A stretch of 64,000 nt of DNA. Source: Allomesorhizobium camelthorni (GTDB lineage Bacteria > Pseudomonadota > Alphaproteobacteria > Rhizobiales > Rhizobiaceae). The notes under the pieces were generated by a model. That model saw nothing but the letters and a program-made list of their open reading frames with translations. It made no database searches and was not told where the DNA came from. A program made the translations under genes and the position numbers. The first letter of the stretch is position 1, and each line of letters opens with the position of its first letter. Positions 52,275-60,964 of the stretch are shown in pieces. The DNA is taken from the NCBI RefSeq assembly GCF_011045125.1, contig NZ_JAAKZF010000032.1:1-64000 (forward strand). Reading direction: 5' to 3'.

Positions 52275-55200
52275 ATGAAAAGACAGCCAACCATCGTCTG
52301 GTTGAAGACAACCACCACCCTTAGCTCGGCTATGCTCTTCTCTTTGGCTATGGGTGGATTTTCCCATGCCAATCCAGTTGATGGCCAAGTGGTGGCCGGC
52401 GAGGCCGCTATCAGCGCACCAAACGCCACGACGCTGCAAATTGACCAGACATCCCACAGTGCCGTCATTGAGTGGCAGAGCTTCAATATTGAAGCCGGTG
52501 AGACAACCCGATTTGTCCAGCCGAGCCGGGAGGCTTGGACCCTCAACCGTGTCACTGGCAACATAGCGCCGTCTCGTATCTTGGGAACGCTGGAAGCCAA
52601 CGGCAACGTGGCGATCGTCAATCCGGACGGTATCCTGTTTGGCCCTGATGCGAGGGTTGATGTGGGTGGTCTCGTCGCCACCACGCATGACATTGCCAAC
52701 GACGATTTCATGGCCGGACGGTTCCACTTCAATCAGCCCGGCAATCCGGCAGCGTCCGTTATCAACGAAGGTAGTGTCTCGATTGCCGACTACGGTCTAG
52801 CTGCCTTCGTGGCACCAGGCGTGCGCAATTCTGGTGTCATTATCGCGAAGATGGGCTCGGTCTCGCTTGCCTCGGGCAACAGCTTCACGCTCGACCTTTA
52901 CGGTGACAATCTCATTAATCTGACGGTTGACGACGAGATTACCGAAGAGGTGGTTGATATCTCGACCGGCCAACCTGTAGCCGATCTGGTGAAGAACGAG
53001 GGACGCATTTCCGCTTCCGGCGGCACCGTGGCGCTCAAAGCCGCCACGGCGCGACGGGCGGTGAACTCTGTTGTTAACAACACCGGCATCGTCGAGGCCA
53101 ACTCGGTTGGTACGAGCGCCGGCAAGATCGTGCTGGGTGGGCAGACCGCTGGCACGAAGACCGCTTCCGCTCCAGTGCAGCGTGTCAAGGTTTCCGGCCA
53201 ATTGCTGGCGACCAATATTCCAACTCCAACATCGCGTCCTGACAGAGGATCTGGTGGACATATCATCGTGACCGGTGAGGTGGTCGAAGTGGCCGGAGCC
53301 ATCATTGACACCAGCGGCGAAGGTGGTGGCGGAACCATCCTGCTTGGCGGTGACTACCTTGGTGGCCGTGCCGATGATGCCACGATGGCTTCACTTGGTA
53401 TCGCTAAAGAGGCCAGCCCGGTACCGACTGCCTCAACCGTCACTCTGGACAGCAGCACCACCCTCCGTGCCGACGCTACCGATCAGGGCGACGGCGGCAA
53501 GGTGGTGGTGTGGTCTGACGAAGCCACCAGCGTTGCCGCCACCATCACCGCGCGTGGTGGTGCGAATGGTGGCGACGGCGGATTCGTGGAAACCTCGGGC
53601 GCGATACTCAATATCGGTGAAGAGACCAACGTCTCCACCACGGCCGCCAGAGGCGAGACCGGCACCTGGCTACTTGATCCAAACGACTTCACTGTTGCCG
53701 CCTCCGGCGGCAACATCACCGGCGGGTTACTCACCGCCCAGCTCGGCAGCAACAACATCGTAATCTCGACCGCCAGTCAGGGGACGCCGGGAGGAAACGG
53801 CGATATCTTCGTCAATGACCAAGTATTATGGAACGCCAATACGCTGACATTGCGCGCTGACCGTAATATCGCAATCAACCACGCCATGGCGCTGCAAGAT
53901 ACGGCTGGCTTGGCTCTACAATACGCGCAAACCGACAGCACTGGTGACTATTTCATCAACAAGCCGGTGAACATTGCTTCGACCGGCAGTTTCTCGACCC
54001 GAGGGAATAGCGGTACGACAGTCAATTACACCATCATCTCTTCGTTGGCGGAATTGCAGGCGCTAGGGTTGTCTGGTGCTTATGCGCTCGGCACCAACCT
54101 TGATGCCTCCGCCACTGCCGGCTGGAACGGCGGTGCCGGTTTTGAGCCTATAGGGAGCGGTGACATCGATGGCTTCACTGGCACCTTCACCGGCCTCGGG
54201 CACACCATTACCAATCTAACCATTAACCGCCCCACAGAGTTCTATGTGGGGTTGTTTCGCAATACCGAGGGAGACATTCGAGACATTGGCTTGGTGGGCG
54301 GTTCGGTCGAAGGCGCTTCGGTGGTCGGTATGCTCACTGGAGATAACACAGGCACGATAACGCGCGTCTATACCACTGGGACGGTAATCGGAGGGGAAGA
54401 AGTCGGTGGTTTGGTGGGCAGCAATGGCGGGTCGATCAGCGAGAGTTTCGCCACCGGCTCCGTTGCCGGACAATCTGCAGGACAAACTGCAGTCGGCGGA
54501 CTGGTGGGCTTCAATTACGGGTCGATCAGCGAGAGTTTCGCCACCGGCTCCGTTGCCGGTTTCCGTGACATCGGCGGACTGGTCGGTACCAATTCCCACG
54601 GGACGATCAACAAGTCCTACGCCACCGGCGATGTCACAAGCAATGGTGGCGATACGGTGGGCGGGTTAAGTGGATGGAATAGCGGCGCAGTAAAAAACAG
54701 CTACGCGACTGGAGATGTCTCTGGCGACGATTATGTTGGAGGACTGATTGGTGGGAATAGTGGTACAGTAAAAAACACCTATGCTATTGGAAATGTTTCG
54801 GGGATCGGTGCTGTCGGCGGGCTTGTCGGGTACAATGACGGTGGGACCGTTACTGCCAGCTTTTACGACATGCAAACCACTGGCCAGTCGGATACAGGCA
54901 AGGGCGTCGGCCTCACTACAGACGAAATGAAAACGGCCTCCACCTTCATCAACGCGGGGTGGGATTTTACCAACGACTGGGATATTGATCCAGCCATCAA
55001 CAATGGCTATCCGTATCTGCGCTGGCAAGTTGCAAGCACGCCAACTCCCGATCCCGAGCCGGAGCCGGAGCCGGAACCTGATCCCGAGCCGCTCACCCTG
55101 GACCCGTTCCCCTCAACCTTCTCAACATCGAGCGATCCCTACCAGCCTACCATAGAGGTCACTGGCAGTGGATTCAGCAACGTGACCGAAATCCGCTGGA

Positions 55201-56066
55201 CATGGACTGACCCGAACGGAAACACCGGCACTGTCGTCTGGAACGCCGCGAACGATTGGGGTAACGGCCGTGCCGTGCTTGTCAGCGACACGTCTGCCAC
55301 CGTTTCGCCCGCCCTGGTCGCTGCGGGCGATCCGCAAGGCATCTATCAATGGGAAGTGACGGTAATCGCCGGCAGCCAGCAGATCACACGCAGCTTCACC
55401 GTCGATTACGTGCAGGTTGTTCAGCCGGTTATTTCAACGGTACCGGTGATCCCGCAGGCAATTTTGAACCCGGCGGTATCAGTGCAGGATATCATTGACC
55501 GGTATGCTGATCCGGACGCACCTCAATGCATGTTAGGCACACTTCAATGCGTCGCAGCCTATCCAGGTACCACAGCCATCCCTTTGAATTCGTCCACAAT
55601 CTTGCAACCTTACGCTGCTGATAAAACATATACCGTGACACAGGATTTCGGCGGAACGACGAGTCATCACAAAGACAGTCCACTACAATGGGGCATTGAC
55701 TATCAAATGCCATCGGGTACGCCTGTATTGTCCATGTCAGAAGGAGTGATAATTGCAGTTGAGGACAATGTCGAAGATAATAAAAACGGTAATAGTGGGG
55801 TTGGAAATTACATCACCATACGAACAAACAGTGGAGTATACATAACGTATGCCCATCTAAGTCGAGGAAGCCTCGTCAATTCGTCGGGAGAACCTTGGAA
55901 ACAGAATGATAAATTGTCGGCCGGCGCTCCTGTTGCAAAATCCGGCAACACAGGTCTTAGCAGCGGCCCTCACCTTCATGTACACTTCGGAACATCGATT
56001 GTTAAGTGGAGAGATGCTACAGTAGCAGATGGCAGTAGAGACGTTACTTCGCCAATAGATATATAG
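52275..56066 (+). CDS. filamentous-haemagglutinin-like exoprotein (TpsA) with GLUG repeats and C-terminal M23-like domain
   Basis: A 1263-residue exoprotein. Signal peptide about 1-36 ('SSAMLFSLAMGGFSHA'); TPS secretion domain about 37-290 with 'IEWQSFNIEAGETTRFVQPS', 'NRVTGN' and 'IVNPDGILFGPDARVDVGG' (NPNG-type motif); then a beta-helix body; six GLUG-type repeats encoded at about 54405-54860 ('VGGLVGSNGGSISESFATGS' style); a Pro-Glu-rich linker; an Ig-like piece; and from about 55570 a LytM/M23 peptidase-like domain. In that domain the histidine of the HxGxD motif is replaced ('QWGIDYQMPSGTPV'), while 'YAHLS' and 'GPHLHVHFG' remain, so zinc binding is doubtful. The last ~500 bases are much richer in A+T than the rest, as if the domain was acquired recently. 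GGAG precedes the ATG. Confidence 0.85.
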   Translation: MKRQPTIVWLKTTTTLSSAMLFSLAMGGFSHANPVDGQVVAGEAAISAPNATTLQIDQTSHSAVIEWQSFNIEAGETTRFVQPSREAWTLNRVTGNIAPSRILGTLEANGNVAIVNPDGILFGPDARVDVGGLVATTHDIANDDFMAGRFHFNQPGNPAASVINEGSVSIADYGLAAFVAPGVRNSGVIIAKMGSVSLASGNSFTLDLYGDNLINLTVDDEITEEVVDISTGQPVADLVKNEGRISASGGTVALKAATARRAVNSVVNNTGIVEANSVGTSAGKIVLGGQTAGTKTASAPVQRVKVSGQLLATNIPTPTSRPDRGSGGHIIVTGEVVEVAGAIIDTSGEGGGGTILLGGDYLGGRADDATMASLGIAKEASPVPTASTVTLDSSTTLRADATDQGDGGKVVVWSDEATSVAATITARGGANGGDGGFVETSGAILNIGEETNVSTTAARGETGTWLLDPNDFTVAASGGNITGGLLTAQLGSNNIVISTASQGTPGGNGDIFVNDQVLWNANTLTLRADRNIAINHAMALQDTAGLALQYAQTDSTGDYFINKPVNIASTGSFSTRGNSGTTVNYTIISSLAELQALGLSGAYALGTNLDASATAGWNGGAGFEPIGSGDIDGFTGTFTGLGHTITNLTINRPTEFYVGLFRNTEGDIRDIGLVGGSVEGASVVGMLTGDNTGTITRVYTTGTVIGGEEVGGLVGSNGGSISESFATGSVAGQSAGQTAVGGLVGFNYGSISESFATGSVAGFRDIGGLVGTNSHGTINKSYATGDVTSNGGDTVGGLSGWNSGAVKNSYATGDVSGDDYVGGLIGGNSGTVKNTYAIGNVSGIGAVGGLVGYNDGGTVTASFYDMQTTGQSDTGKGVGLTTDEMKTASTFINAGWDFTNDWDIDPAINNGYPYLRWQVASTPTPDPEPEPEPEPDPEPLTLDPFPSTFSTSSDPYQPTIEVTGSGFSNVTEIRWTWTDPNGNTGTVVWNAANDWGNGRAVLVSDTSATVSPALVAAGDPQGIYQWEVTVIAGSQQITRSFTVDYVQVVQPVISTVPVIPQAILNPAVSVQDIIDRYADPDAPQCMLGTLQCVAAYPGTTAIPLNSSTILQPYAADKTYTVTQDFGGTTSHHKDSPLQWGIDYQMPSGTPVLSMSEGVIIAVEDNVEDNKNGNSGVGNYITIRTNSGVYITYAHLSRGSLVNSSGEPWKQNDKLSAGAPVAKSGNTGLSSGPHLHVHFGTSIVKWRDATVADGSRDVTSPIDI

Positions 56067-56122
56067 AATTGATTATTCGTTTTTTATACAATATAATTCT
56101 TACACAATAATATTGTTGTTTT

Positions 56123-56710
56123 ATGATATGTAAATTATTTTTATTACCAGCTATGGTAGTTCTAGGTTTGTCTTTTTTCTGGAACGCCAGATTTTTGATC
56201 GATCACAGAAAAACGCCTGAGGAAATCCCTAGGCTTATTCTAGCCTCCACAGGAGGGAAATGTCCTTACGCATCAATGAAGGTGCCGACGGATTGGCTCT
56301 TTCGAGTTGATGCGGGTGACCTTTTGGGCAGATGCATCTTTCAAACGAGTGATTTTGCCGATCGCGAAGGAGGAGAATACGGAAGAGAATACATAATATC
56401 TGGGGCTCAGATTGTAATCGAGCCTTCAGAGACAACATCTTTTCGTTCAGTTGGGGGGTACGCTGACTTTACTTTCCAAAACAGACCGAGCAATCTCGTA
56501 GAGTTAAGTGTAATTGACTTGCAAGAAAATAGAATATCGTTCGTAAAACGGTACATTAATACGTTTAATGGGCAGGTATTCTATACATTTTCACTACTTG
56601 AGAAATCGACGGAGACTACGGTGACCTTCAGTTTCAGCGACTCATTTAGCGAAGTGGATCGTGAAACGATAGTTAATGGTGTGGCTAACTCATTCCTGCT
56701 GATAGAATAG
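56123..56710 (+). CDS. hypothetical exported or membrane-anchored protein
   Basis: A 195-residue protein with an N-terminal hydrophobic segment (LFLLPAMVVLGLSFFWNARF). The rest is predicted mostly beta. I do not recognise it. It is AT-rich like the end of the preceding gene, lies 56 bases after it, and lacks a clear ribosome-binding site. As the gene directly after a TpsA toxin-like C-terminus it could be a protective partner, but that is only position. Confidence 0.5.
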   Translation: MICKLFLLPAMVVLGLSFFWNARFLIDHRKTPEEIPRLILASTGGKCPYASMKVPTDWLFRVDAGDLLGRCIFQTSDFADREGGEYGREYIISGAQIVIEPSETTSFRSVGGYADFTFQNRPSNLVELSVIDLQENRISFVKRYINTFNGQVFYTFSLLEKSTETTVTFSFSDSFSEVDRETIVNGVANSFLLIE

Positions 56711-56832
56711 TTCCAATTCGAAGACTGGCAGCACGAAAACGGACCGAACAGGGAGCTATCTCATGACCGTCCTCAGCAACCATCAATCCGGAAATCCTGA
56801 TATCCCGTCCGCTGCAACCACACCGAGACCGC

Positions 56833-56861
56833 TTGACCAACTGCTGGGTCTTCGATATTCC
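56833..56861 (+). promoter_or_regulatory. extended promoter box, copy 4
   Basis: TTGACC, 17 bases, TATTCC, then AAACAGTTATATTTTCGAGG, 42 bases before the first lipoprotein gene. The downstream 20 bases are identical to those of copies 1 and 2. Confidence 0.6.
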
Positions 56862-56902
56862 AAACAGTTATATTTTCGAGGCAAAAGGACGGGATTCAGC
56901 GA

Positions 56903-57292
56903 ATGAAAACAGCTATCGGCATCGTACTGGTTGGACTGGCGCTTGGTGGTTGCACCGCCACCACCTCCGAAGGTGACGGCACGTCGTCAGCCACCTCTAA
57001 AACGGCGGAGAGCGCGTTCGTTGGTGCGTGGAAAAGCAATTGGGGTGGCGTAATCAACACGACGCTCGTAGTTCATAGCGTTAGTGGCAACACGGCCGAT
57101 ATTACGTACACGTGGCAGCAGACATCGTTCACCAGTGCCGGAAGTCAGCGCACGCAAGCGAACGTTTCTGGAAACCAACTCTCGTGGGGCGATGCAATTA
57201 GGTTCACGTTCACCGAACGTGACGGGAGGCTTTATGCCGTCCGTAAAGCTTCGAATGTCACTGCAAGGACAACATTCACAAGGCGCTCTTAA
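56903..57292 (+). CDS. small lipoprotein
   Basis: A 129-residue lipoprotein: signal 'IGIVLVGLALGGC' with lipobox LGGC and cysteine at about 17, a Ser/Thr-rich spacer, then a beta-rich domain ('AWKSNWGGVINTTLVVHSVS', 'ADITYTWQQTSF'). No family assigned. First gene of a five-gene run of envelope proteins, behind promoter copy 4. Confidence 0.65.
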   Translation: MKTAIGIVLVGLALGGCTATTSEGDGTSSATSKTAESAFVGAWKSNWGGVINTTLVVHSVSGNTADITYTWQQTSFTSAGSQRTQANVSGNQLSWGDAIRFTFTERDGRLYAVRKASNVTARTTFTRRS

Positions 57293-57310
57293 CCGAAAAG
57301 AAAACCCACG

Positions 57311-57661
57311 ATGAAGAGCCAAACGATACTTTCTCTGATGGCAGTGGCTTGGTTGGCTGGTTGTTCAGCCACCACTTCCAGCTCTGAACGCACTCAGCTC
57401 ACTACTGCCGAGGTGCAAGCCACCTTTATCGATCATTCCTGGCGAGGCCCAAGAGGCCGATTCTTCTTCCAACTGGGTGGTGGTGCATACACCTATCAGG
57501 ACGACAGTGGCTGGTCTCATCACGGCAGCTATACGTTGCTGCCGAACGGCGTGATCAAAGGTACCACCACTCGGTACACCTTCTACCGTATGCCGGACGG
57601 CAGCTACGTCTATTACCATAGCCATAGCGGTCGGTATTACCCGGCGAAACCGGTCGGATGA
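57311..57661 (+). CDS. small lipoprotein, paralogue A
   Basis: A 116-residue lipoprotein with lipobox 'LAGC' (MKSQTILSLMAVAWLAGCSA). It is a clear paralogue of the protein at 58662: the first ~40 residues are nearly identical and both keep 'YTLLPNGVI.GTTTRYTFYR' and 'DGSYVY'. The stop overlaps the next start (ATGA). A beta-barrel-like fold is likely; function unknown. Confidence 0.7.
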   Translation: MKSQTILSLMAVAWLAGCSATTSSSERTQLTTAEVQATFIDHSWRGPRGRFFFQLGGGAYTYQDDSGWSHHGSYTLLPNGVIKGTTTRYTFYRMPDGSYVYYHSHSGRYYPAKPVG

Positions 57662-58665
57662 CGGTAGTGCGGACACTCGTCGGGTGTCTACTCATTGTCA
57701 TGTTCTCATTGCCTGTCCGCGCAAGTGGGCTCGTGGAGCATTTTCTCAACGGTCCCTGCCGATTTGCATACCATCCAGTTCTGATTGTCACGGATGTCAC
57801 TACTTCAGGCGAGATCGACGACTCAGTCAGTCTCATGATGTACCGGGAGCTTGAACGGAGGGGATGTATTCGCATCGTTGGTGTCGTCTCGATTTTTGGC
57901 AACGGTGGGGCAAGCGCTAAAGAGGTGTATCGGAATCTCCATGACCGCCTGCATCAGCTCGGGCTCTCGGCTTGGGCGGTGCTAGAAGGACCAGCCCGTC
58001 GGATGTCCTTCTCGCAATCCTTGCCGCCCACGGCCGAAGATCAACAGCGCCTCTTTGCGATCGCCGCCATCGTCAACCAGCACGAGCGGGTGGTAATCGC
58101 TGAGTTGGGACCGTTCACTGTCTCGGCTCGGCTCTTGTCCGAAGGATTGGTAAGGCCGAAGCGGATTGAACGGATATTGGGGGTAGGCGGTCGGGCGCCC
58201 GGCGAGCGCTTCTCCACCGGACACGGACTGCCGTTTTCTTTTCGCGATATGAATGTGGACGAGGACCAGGCGGCCGTGTGGTACCTCCTCAAACACCATC
58301 CGCGAAAACTCTGGTTGGTGACGTATCAGACCGGCATCAATGAGCGGATGCTCACACCCGAAACTATTGCAGCGCTCGGCATCTCGGAAATCTCGGCGCA
58401 CGCCAAGCGTCGGGCCAAGCGTCTCACATTGATTGGCTACGGCGGGAAGATACCGGCCTGGGACACTTGGACCACCTCATACTTCATTGAGGGTGGCAGT
58501 CAGAAATTATCCTGCCGACAACAGAAGGTCAGACTAGTCTATGTGCCGGTGGACACAGGCGAGGTTGAGCGCCGCCAACTGTGGGTATCCGACCGATTCG
58601 ACCATGACTTTCGCTGGGTGGAAATGTGCTGGTGTGCGGATTCGTTAAAGGAGAACAAACAATGA
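57658..58665 (+). CDS. exported nucleoside-hydrolase-like protein
   Basis: A 335-residue protein with an N-terminal signal (LVGCLLIVMFSLPVRASG). 'VLIVTDVTTSGEIDDSVSLM' resembles the N-terminal Asp cluster of inosine-uridine nucleoside hydrolases and the related DUF1593 proteins, with the first Asp (46) eight rather than four residues before the Asp pair (54-55). A second part has 'VVIAELGPFTVSARLLSEGL', like the 'GPLTNLA' segment. It would hydrolyse N-glycosidic bonds outside the cytoplasm if active. Overlaps by four bases with a lipoprotein gene on each side, a rare setting for this fold. Confidence 0.65.
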   Translation: MTVVRTLVGCLLIVMFSLPVRASGLVEHFLNGPCRFAYHPVLIVTDVTTSGEIDDSVSLMMYRELERRGCIRIVGVVSIFGNGGASAKEVYRNLHDRLHQLGLSAWAVLEGPARRMSFSQSLPPTAEDQQRLFAIAAIVNQHERVVIAELGPFTVSARLLSEGLVRPKRIERILGVGGRAPGERFSTGHGLPFSFRDMNVDEDQAAVWYLLKHHPRKLWLVTYQTGINERMLTPETIAALGISEISAHAKRRAKRLTLIGYGGKIPAWDTWTTSYFIEGGSQKLSCRQQKVRLVYVPVDTGEVERRQLWVSDRFDHDFRWVEMCWCADSLKENKQ

Positions 58666-59006
58666 AGCGACGGACGATACTTTCCATTATGGCGGTAGCT
58701 TGGTTGGCTGGTTGTTCAGCCACCACTTCCAGCTCTGAACGCACCCAGCTCACCACTGCCGAGGTGCAAGCCACCTTTATCGACCGCGCATTTCAGCGAC
58801 GTGACCAAGGAACCTTCCTGTTCCGTTCGGACGAAACGTACACCTACGAAGGAAAGAACGGCGAAAGCCACAACGGGCAATACACCTTGCTTCCTAATGG
58901 TGTGATCGCCGGCACCACCACAAGGTACACCTTCTATCGTCAACCGGATGGCAGCTACGTCTATCATCACAGCAGCAGCAATCGCTATGTGCCAATTACT
59001 CTCTAG
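58662..59006 (+). CDS. small lipoprotein, paralogue B
   Basis: A 114-residue lipoprotein with lipobox 'LAGC', paralogous to the one at 57311. The two copies flank the nucleoside-hydrolase-like gene. The start overlaps the preceding stop (ATGA). A longer frame from 58626 is a read-through of the previous gene. Confidence 0.7.
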   Translation: MKRRTILSIMAVAWLAGCSATTSSSERTQLTTAEVQATFIDRAFQRRDQGTFLFRSDETYTYEGKNGESHNGQYTLLPNGVIAGTTTRYTFYRQPDGSYVYHHSSSNRYVPITL

Positions 59007-59022
59007 CCAGGTGCAGCTATCT

Positions 59023-59400
59023 ATGGGCAAGTTAACTCTCTCATTCCTCTCCCTGTGCATGCTGACAACCTCAGCCTCAACCGAACCACTGACCGAGACT
59101 GAAATGAAATCGCTCCGTGAGCAGATTCAGCGCTGCTGGAGCGTGCCGATGATTAATGGATCCAACACTACGGTGTCAGTGCGCTTTCGTCTTGATCATA
59201 CGGGCGCGCTCGTTGGCGAACCGGAGATTGTCGCCGATGGAGAAGTGACCAACACCAAAAGAGTATTCAGCGAAGCAGCCAAGCGCGCCATCAAAAAATG
59301 TGCTCCATACTCTCTTCCACCAGAGAAGTATGAAGCGTGGTCTAATCTCATTGTGCATTTTGATCCGAGCGCAGATTATCGCCGGAACGGTAGTGACTAA
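59023..59400 (+). CDS. TolA/TonB C-terminal-domain-like periplasmic protein
   Basis: A 125-residue protein with a signal (LTLSFLSLCMLTTSASTEPL) and a domain like the C-terminal part of TolA: 'MKSLREQIQRCWSVP', 'VSVRFRLDHTGALVGEPEIV' and 'AAKRAIKKCAPYSLPPEKYE', with two cysteines likely disulfide-bonded. It lacks the TolA membrane and helical domains, so it is a free-standing periplasmic domain, perhaps a decoy or adaptor of the Tol system. Last gene of the operon. Confidence 0.68.
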   Translation: MGKLTLSFLSLCMLTTSASTEPLTETEMKSLREQIQRCWSVPMINGSNTTVSVRFRLDHTGALVGEPEIVADGEVTNTKRVFSEAAKRAIKKCAPYSLPPEKYEAWSNLIVHFDPSADYRRNGSD

Positions 59401-59440
59401 TTTACCTCAGCAGAAAGTGAATTAGTCAAGTTTACAAAAA

Positions 59441-59464
59441 ACCGGCCCATTTTGATGGACCGGT
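59441..59464. terminator. bidirectional terminator hairpin
   Basis: ACCGGCCCAT / ATGGACCGGT arms with one mismatch, preceded by six A and followed by TATTATT, placed between converging genes. Confidence 0.65.
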
Positions 59465-59486
59465 ATTATTGATGCCGGACGCCGGC

Positions 59487-59738
59487 CTAAAGCCGATAAT
59501 ATTTACGACAATGATCTTGTTTGTACCCCTTAGGACATATGACCGTTTTGTTGTCGAGTAACTCCCATTCTCCAGATGAGATTAGCTTGCCTTTCCGGAA
59601 CGAAATATATGTTTTGTCTGTGTAGAAAGTTACTTTACCTTCAACAAAGACAAACTTCTTGAAAATCTTCTTGTCAGCAATTGCCGACACTGGCAGTGCA
59701 AGAGTTGCCATCAGAGCGACAATCAACACCTTCTTCAT
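59487..59738 (-). CDS. small secreted protein
   Basis: An 83-residue protein with a good signal peptide (MKKVLIVALMATLALPVSAI, AXA site ending SAIA) and a basic beta-rich mature part ending with two cysteines ('VICPKGYKQDHCRKYYRL'). AAGGAGA precedes the ATG. Family not recognised. Confidence 0.65.
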   Translation of the reverse strand: MKKVLIVALMATLALPVSAIADKKIFKKFVFVEGKVTFYTDKTYISFRKGKLISSGEWELLDNKTVICPKGYKQDHCRKYYRL

Positions 59739-59910
59739 AGCTCTTCTCCTTGTTTGGGGTCACACCATCGCAACCTGTTTAAGATTATAGTCTGCTAAAT
59801 AGATTTTGTCAAAATCTTGTATAGGATCACCACTTATGAGACACTTCTATTAACACTCATAATATACTCCATCGGCGACACCAAACCAAGCGATAGCGGT
59901 CTACTGGAAC

Positions 59911-59966
59911 GCAAAACCACCGGCTGGCTACAGCGTTATGGGGGACGCGCCAGCCGGTGGTTTTGC
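59911..59966 (-). terminator. strong stem-loop downstream of the XRE/RNase H-like pair
   Basis: Eighteen-base perfect arms (59911-59928 and 59949-59966) with a 20-base loop lie about 70 bases beyond the leftward gene ending at 60039. Likely a transcription end, although no long T-tract follows. Confidence 0.5.
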
Positions 59967-60038
59967 TCCGCTCGGTGCGTTGCTTCATCAATTTCCAACA
60001 AAAACAGCGCCACTGCTGGCGCTGATTTCACTCGTACC

Positions 60039-60497
60039 TCAATCTCGTTGGTCGATGACCTCGAGCGCCAAAGCCAACGCCTCAAAGAGGGTGGTGCTAC
60101 GTGGCTCCGAATCCCAGGACTTCCTTGGCTTTGGTACCCACGGTCGCAACTCGGTGAAGCGATCGGCGAGCGCTTCTGCCTCGACGTACTTATTCCGGTA
60201 GCGGTGCGGTCGCGATACCGACACATCCAAGAGCGGTGCGTCAGTAGCAACACGAGCCACGGCCTCGATGAGGGCGATCGTGGTCTCTCCCTTCCGACAA
60301 TGCTTGGTGATTGTTTCTGTCACCACCACGTCAGGACGCAACTGATGAATCCAGCTTTCTACCATCCTGGCTGTTTCAGCCGGACTCTTACTGGCTTGCC
60401 GGGAAATGCGCCAGCTATAAAGTGTGCCTTTAACCAAGAACACGTAGCTGACACGACCACTGGCTACGGCCACGGACAACACCCTACGCCCGGCCAT
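60039..60497 (-). CDS. RNase H-like/RuvC-like hypothetical protein
   Basis: A 152-residue protein with 'RRVLSVAVASGRVSYVFLVK' (a short beta-strand pair as at the start of RNase H folds, though without the usual first Asp), 'PDVVVTETITKHCRKGETTI' (acidic end of a strand, like the Glu of RuvC) and a late 'FEALALALEVIDQRD' (helix with Glu/Asp). Such proteins occur next to XRE genes in rhizobia. The start overlaps the XRE gene end by 14 bases, so the two are coupled. A resolvase- or nuclease-like role is a structural guess. Confidence 0.55.
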   Translation of the reverse strand: MAGRRVLSVAVASGRVSYVFLVKGTLYSWRISRQASKSPAETARMVESWIHQLRPDVVVTETITKHCRKGETTIALIEAVARVATDAPLLDVSVSRPHRYRNKYVEAEALADRFTELRPWVPKPRKSWDSEPRSTTLFEALALALEVIDQRD

Positions 60498-60840
60498 TCT
60501 CGGTTGTGATTAAAGCTTCTAAACGAATGGCGAGCTGTGAGAGGGTGTGCGTTCGATTGAAGGTGACAGCTATGCTCGTCGGTGCAGTCGGTATCGACCG
60601 CAGCCGCGGAATAAGCTCGTCAACCACCTCATCCAACAACCCCGCCAGCAGACTTTCCATCGGCTTGCCATACACCAAGGAGAGTGTCGCGACCTCCAGC
60701 GTGGTCGGCGCTGAACGACCGTTCTCAATATTAGAGATACGGGTCTTATGGACACCTAATAAATGCGCGCAATCAAGTTGCCGTAGGCCGGCTTTATGAC
60801 GCGCTACCTTGAGGTCCAAGGCAATATTGTTCGTCTTCAT
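60484..60840 (-). CDS. XRE-family helix-turn-helix regulator
   Basis: A 118-residue regulator with helix-turn-helix at about 10-50 ('LRQLDCAHLLGVHKTRISNI', 'ENGRSAPTTLEVATL') and a C-terminal helical part. I take the ATG at 60840 (MKTNNIALD); the frame opens three codons earlier. First gene of a leftward pair with the RNase H-like protein. Confidence 0.75.
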   Translation of the reverse strand: MKTNNIALDLKVARHKAGLRQLDCAHLLGVHKTRISNIENGRSAPTTLEVATLSLVYGKPMESLLAGLLDEVVDELIPRLRSIPTAPTSIAVTFNRTHTLSQLAIRLEALITTENGRA

Positions 60841-60964
60841 AAGGAACAAAACTATTAAACTGATAAAAGGCGCTATAGGCGCTCTGGTGCTAAAGCATAA
60901 CCGATTAGCCCTGTATCAATAGACGCCGGTAGTTGCGGATTTCAATACTTTCCACCGTTATCAA

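Noticed and set aside
59817-60509. 230-codon plus-strand frame
   Set aside because: It lies antisense to the XRE/RNase H-like pair and crosses the 18-base stem-loop; the minus-strand genes explain the coding signal better.
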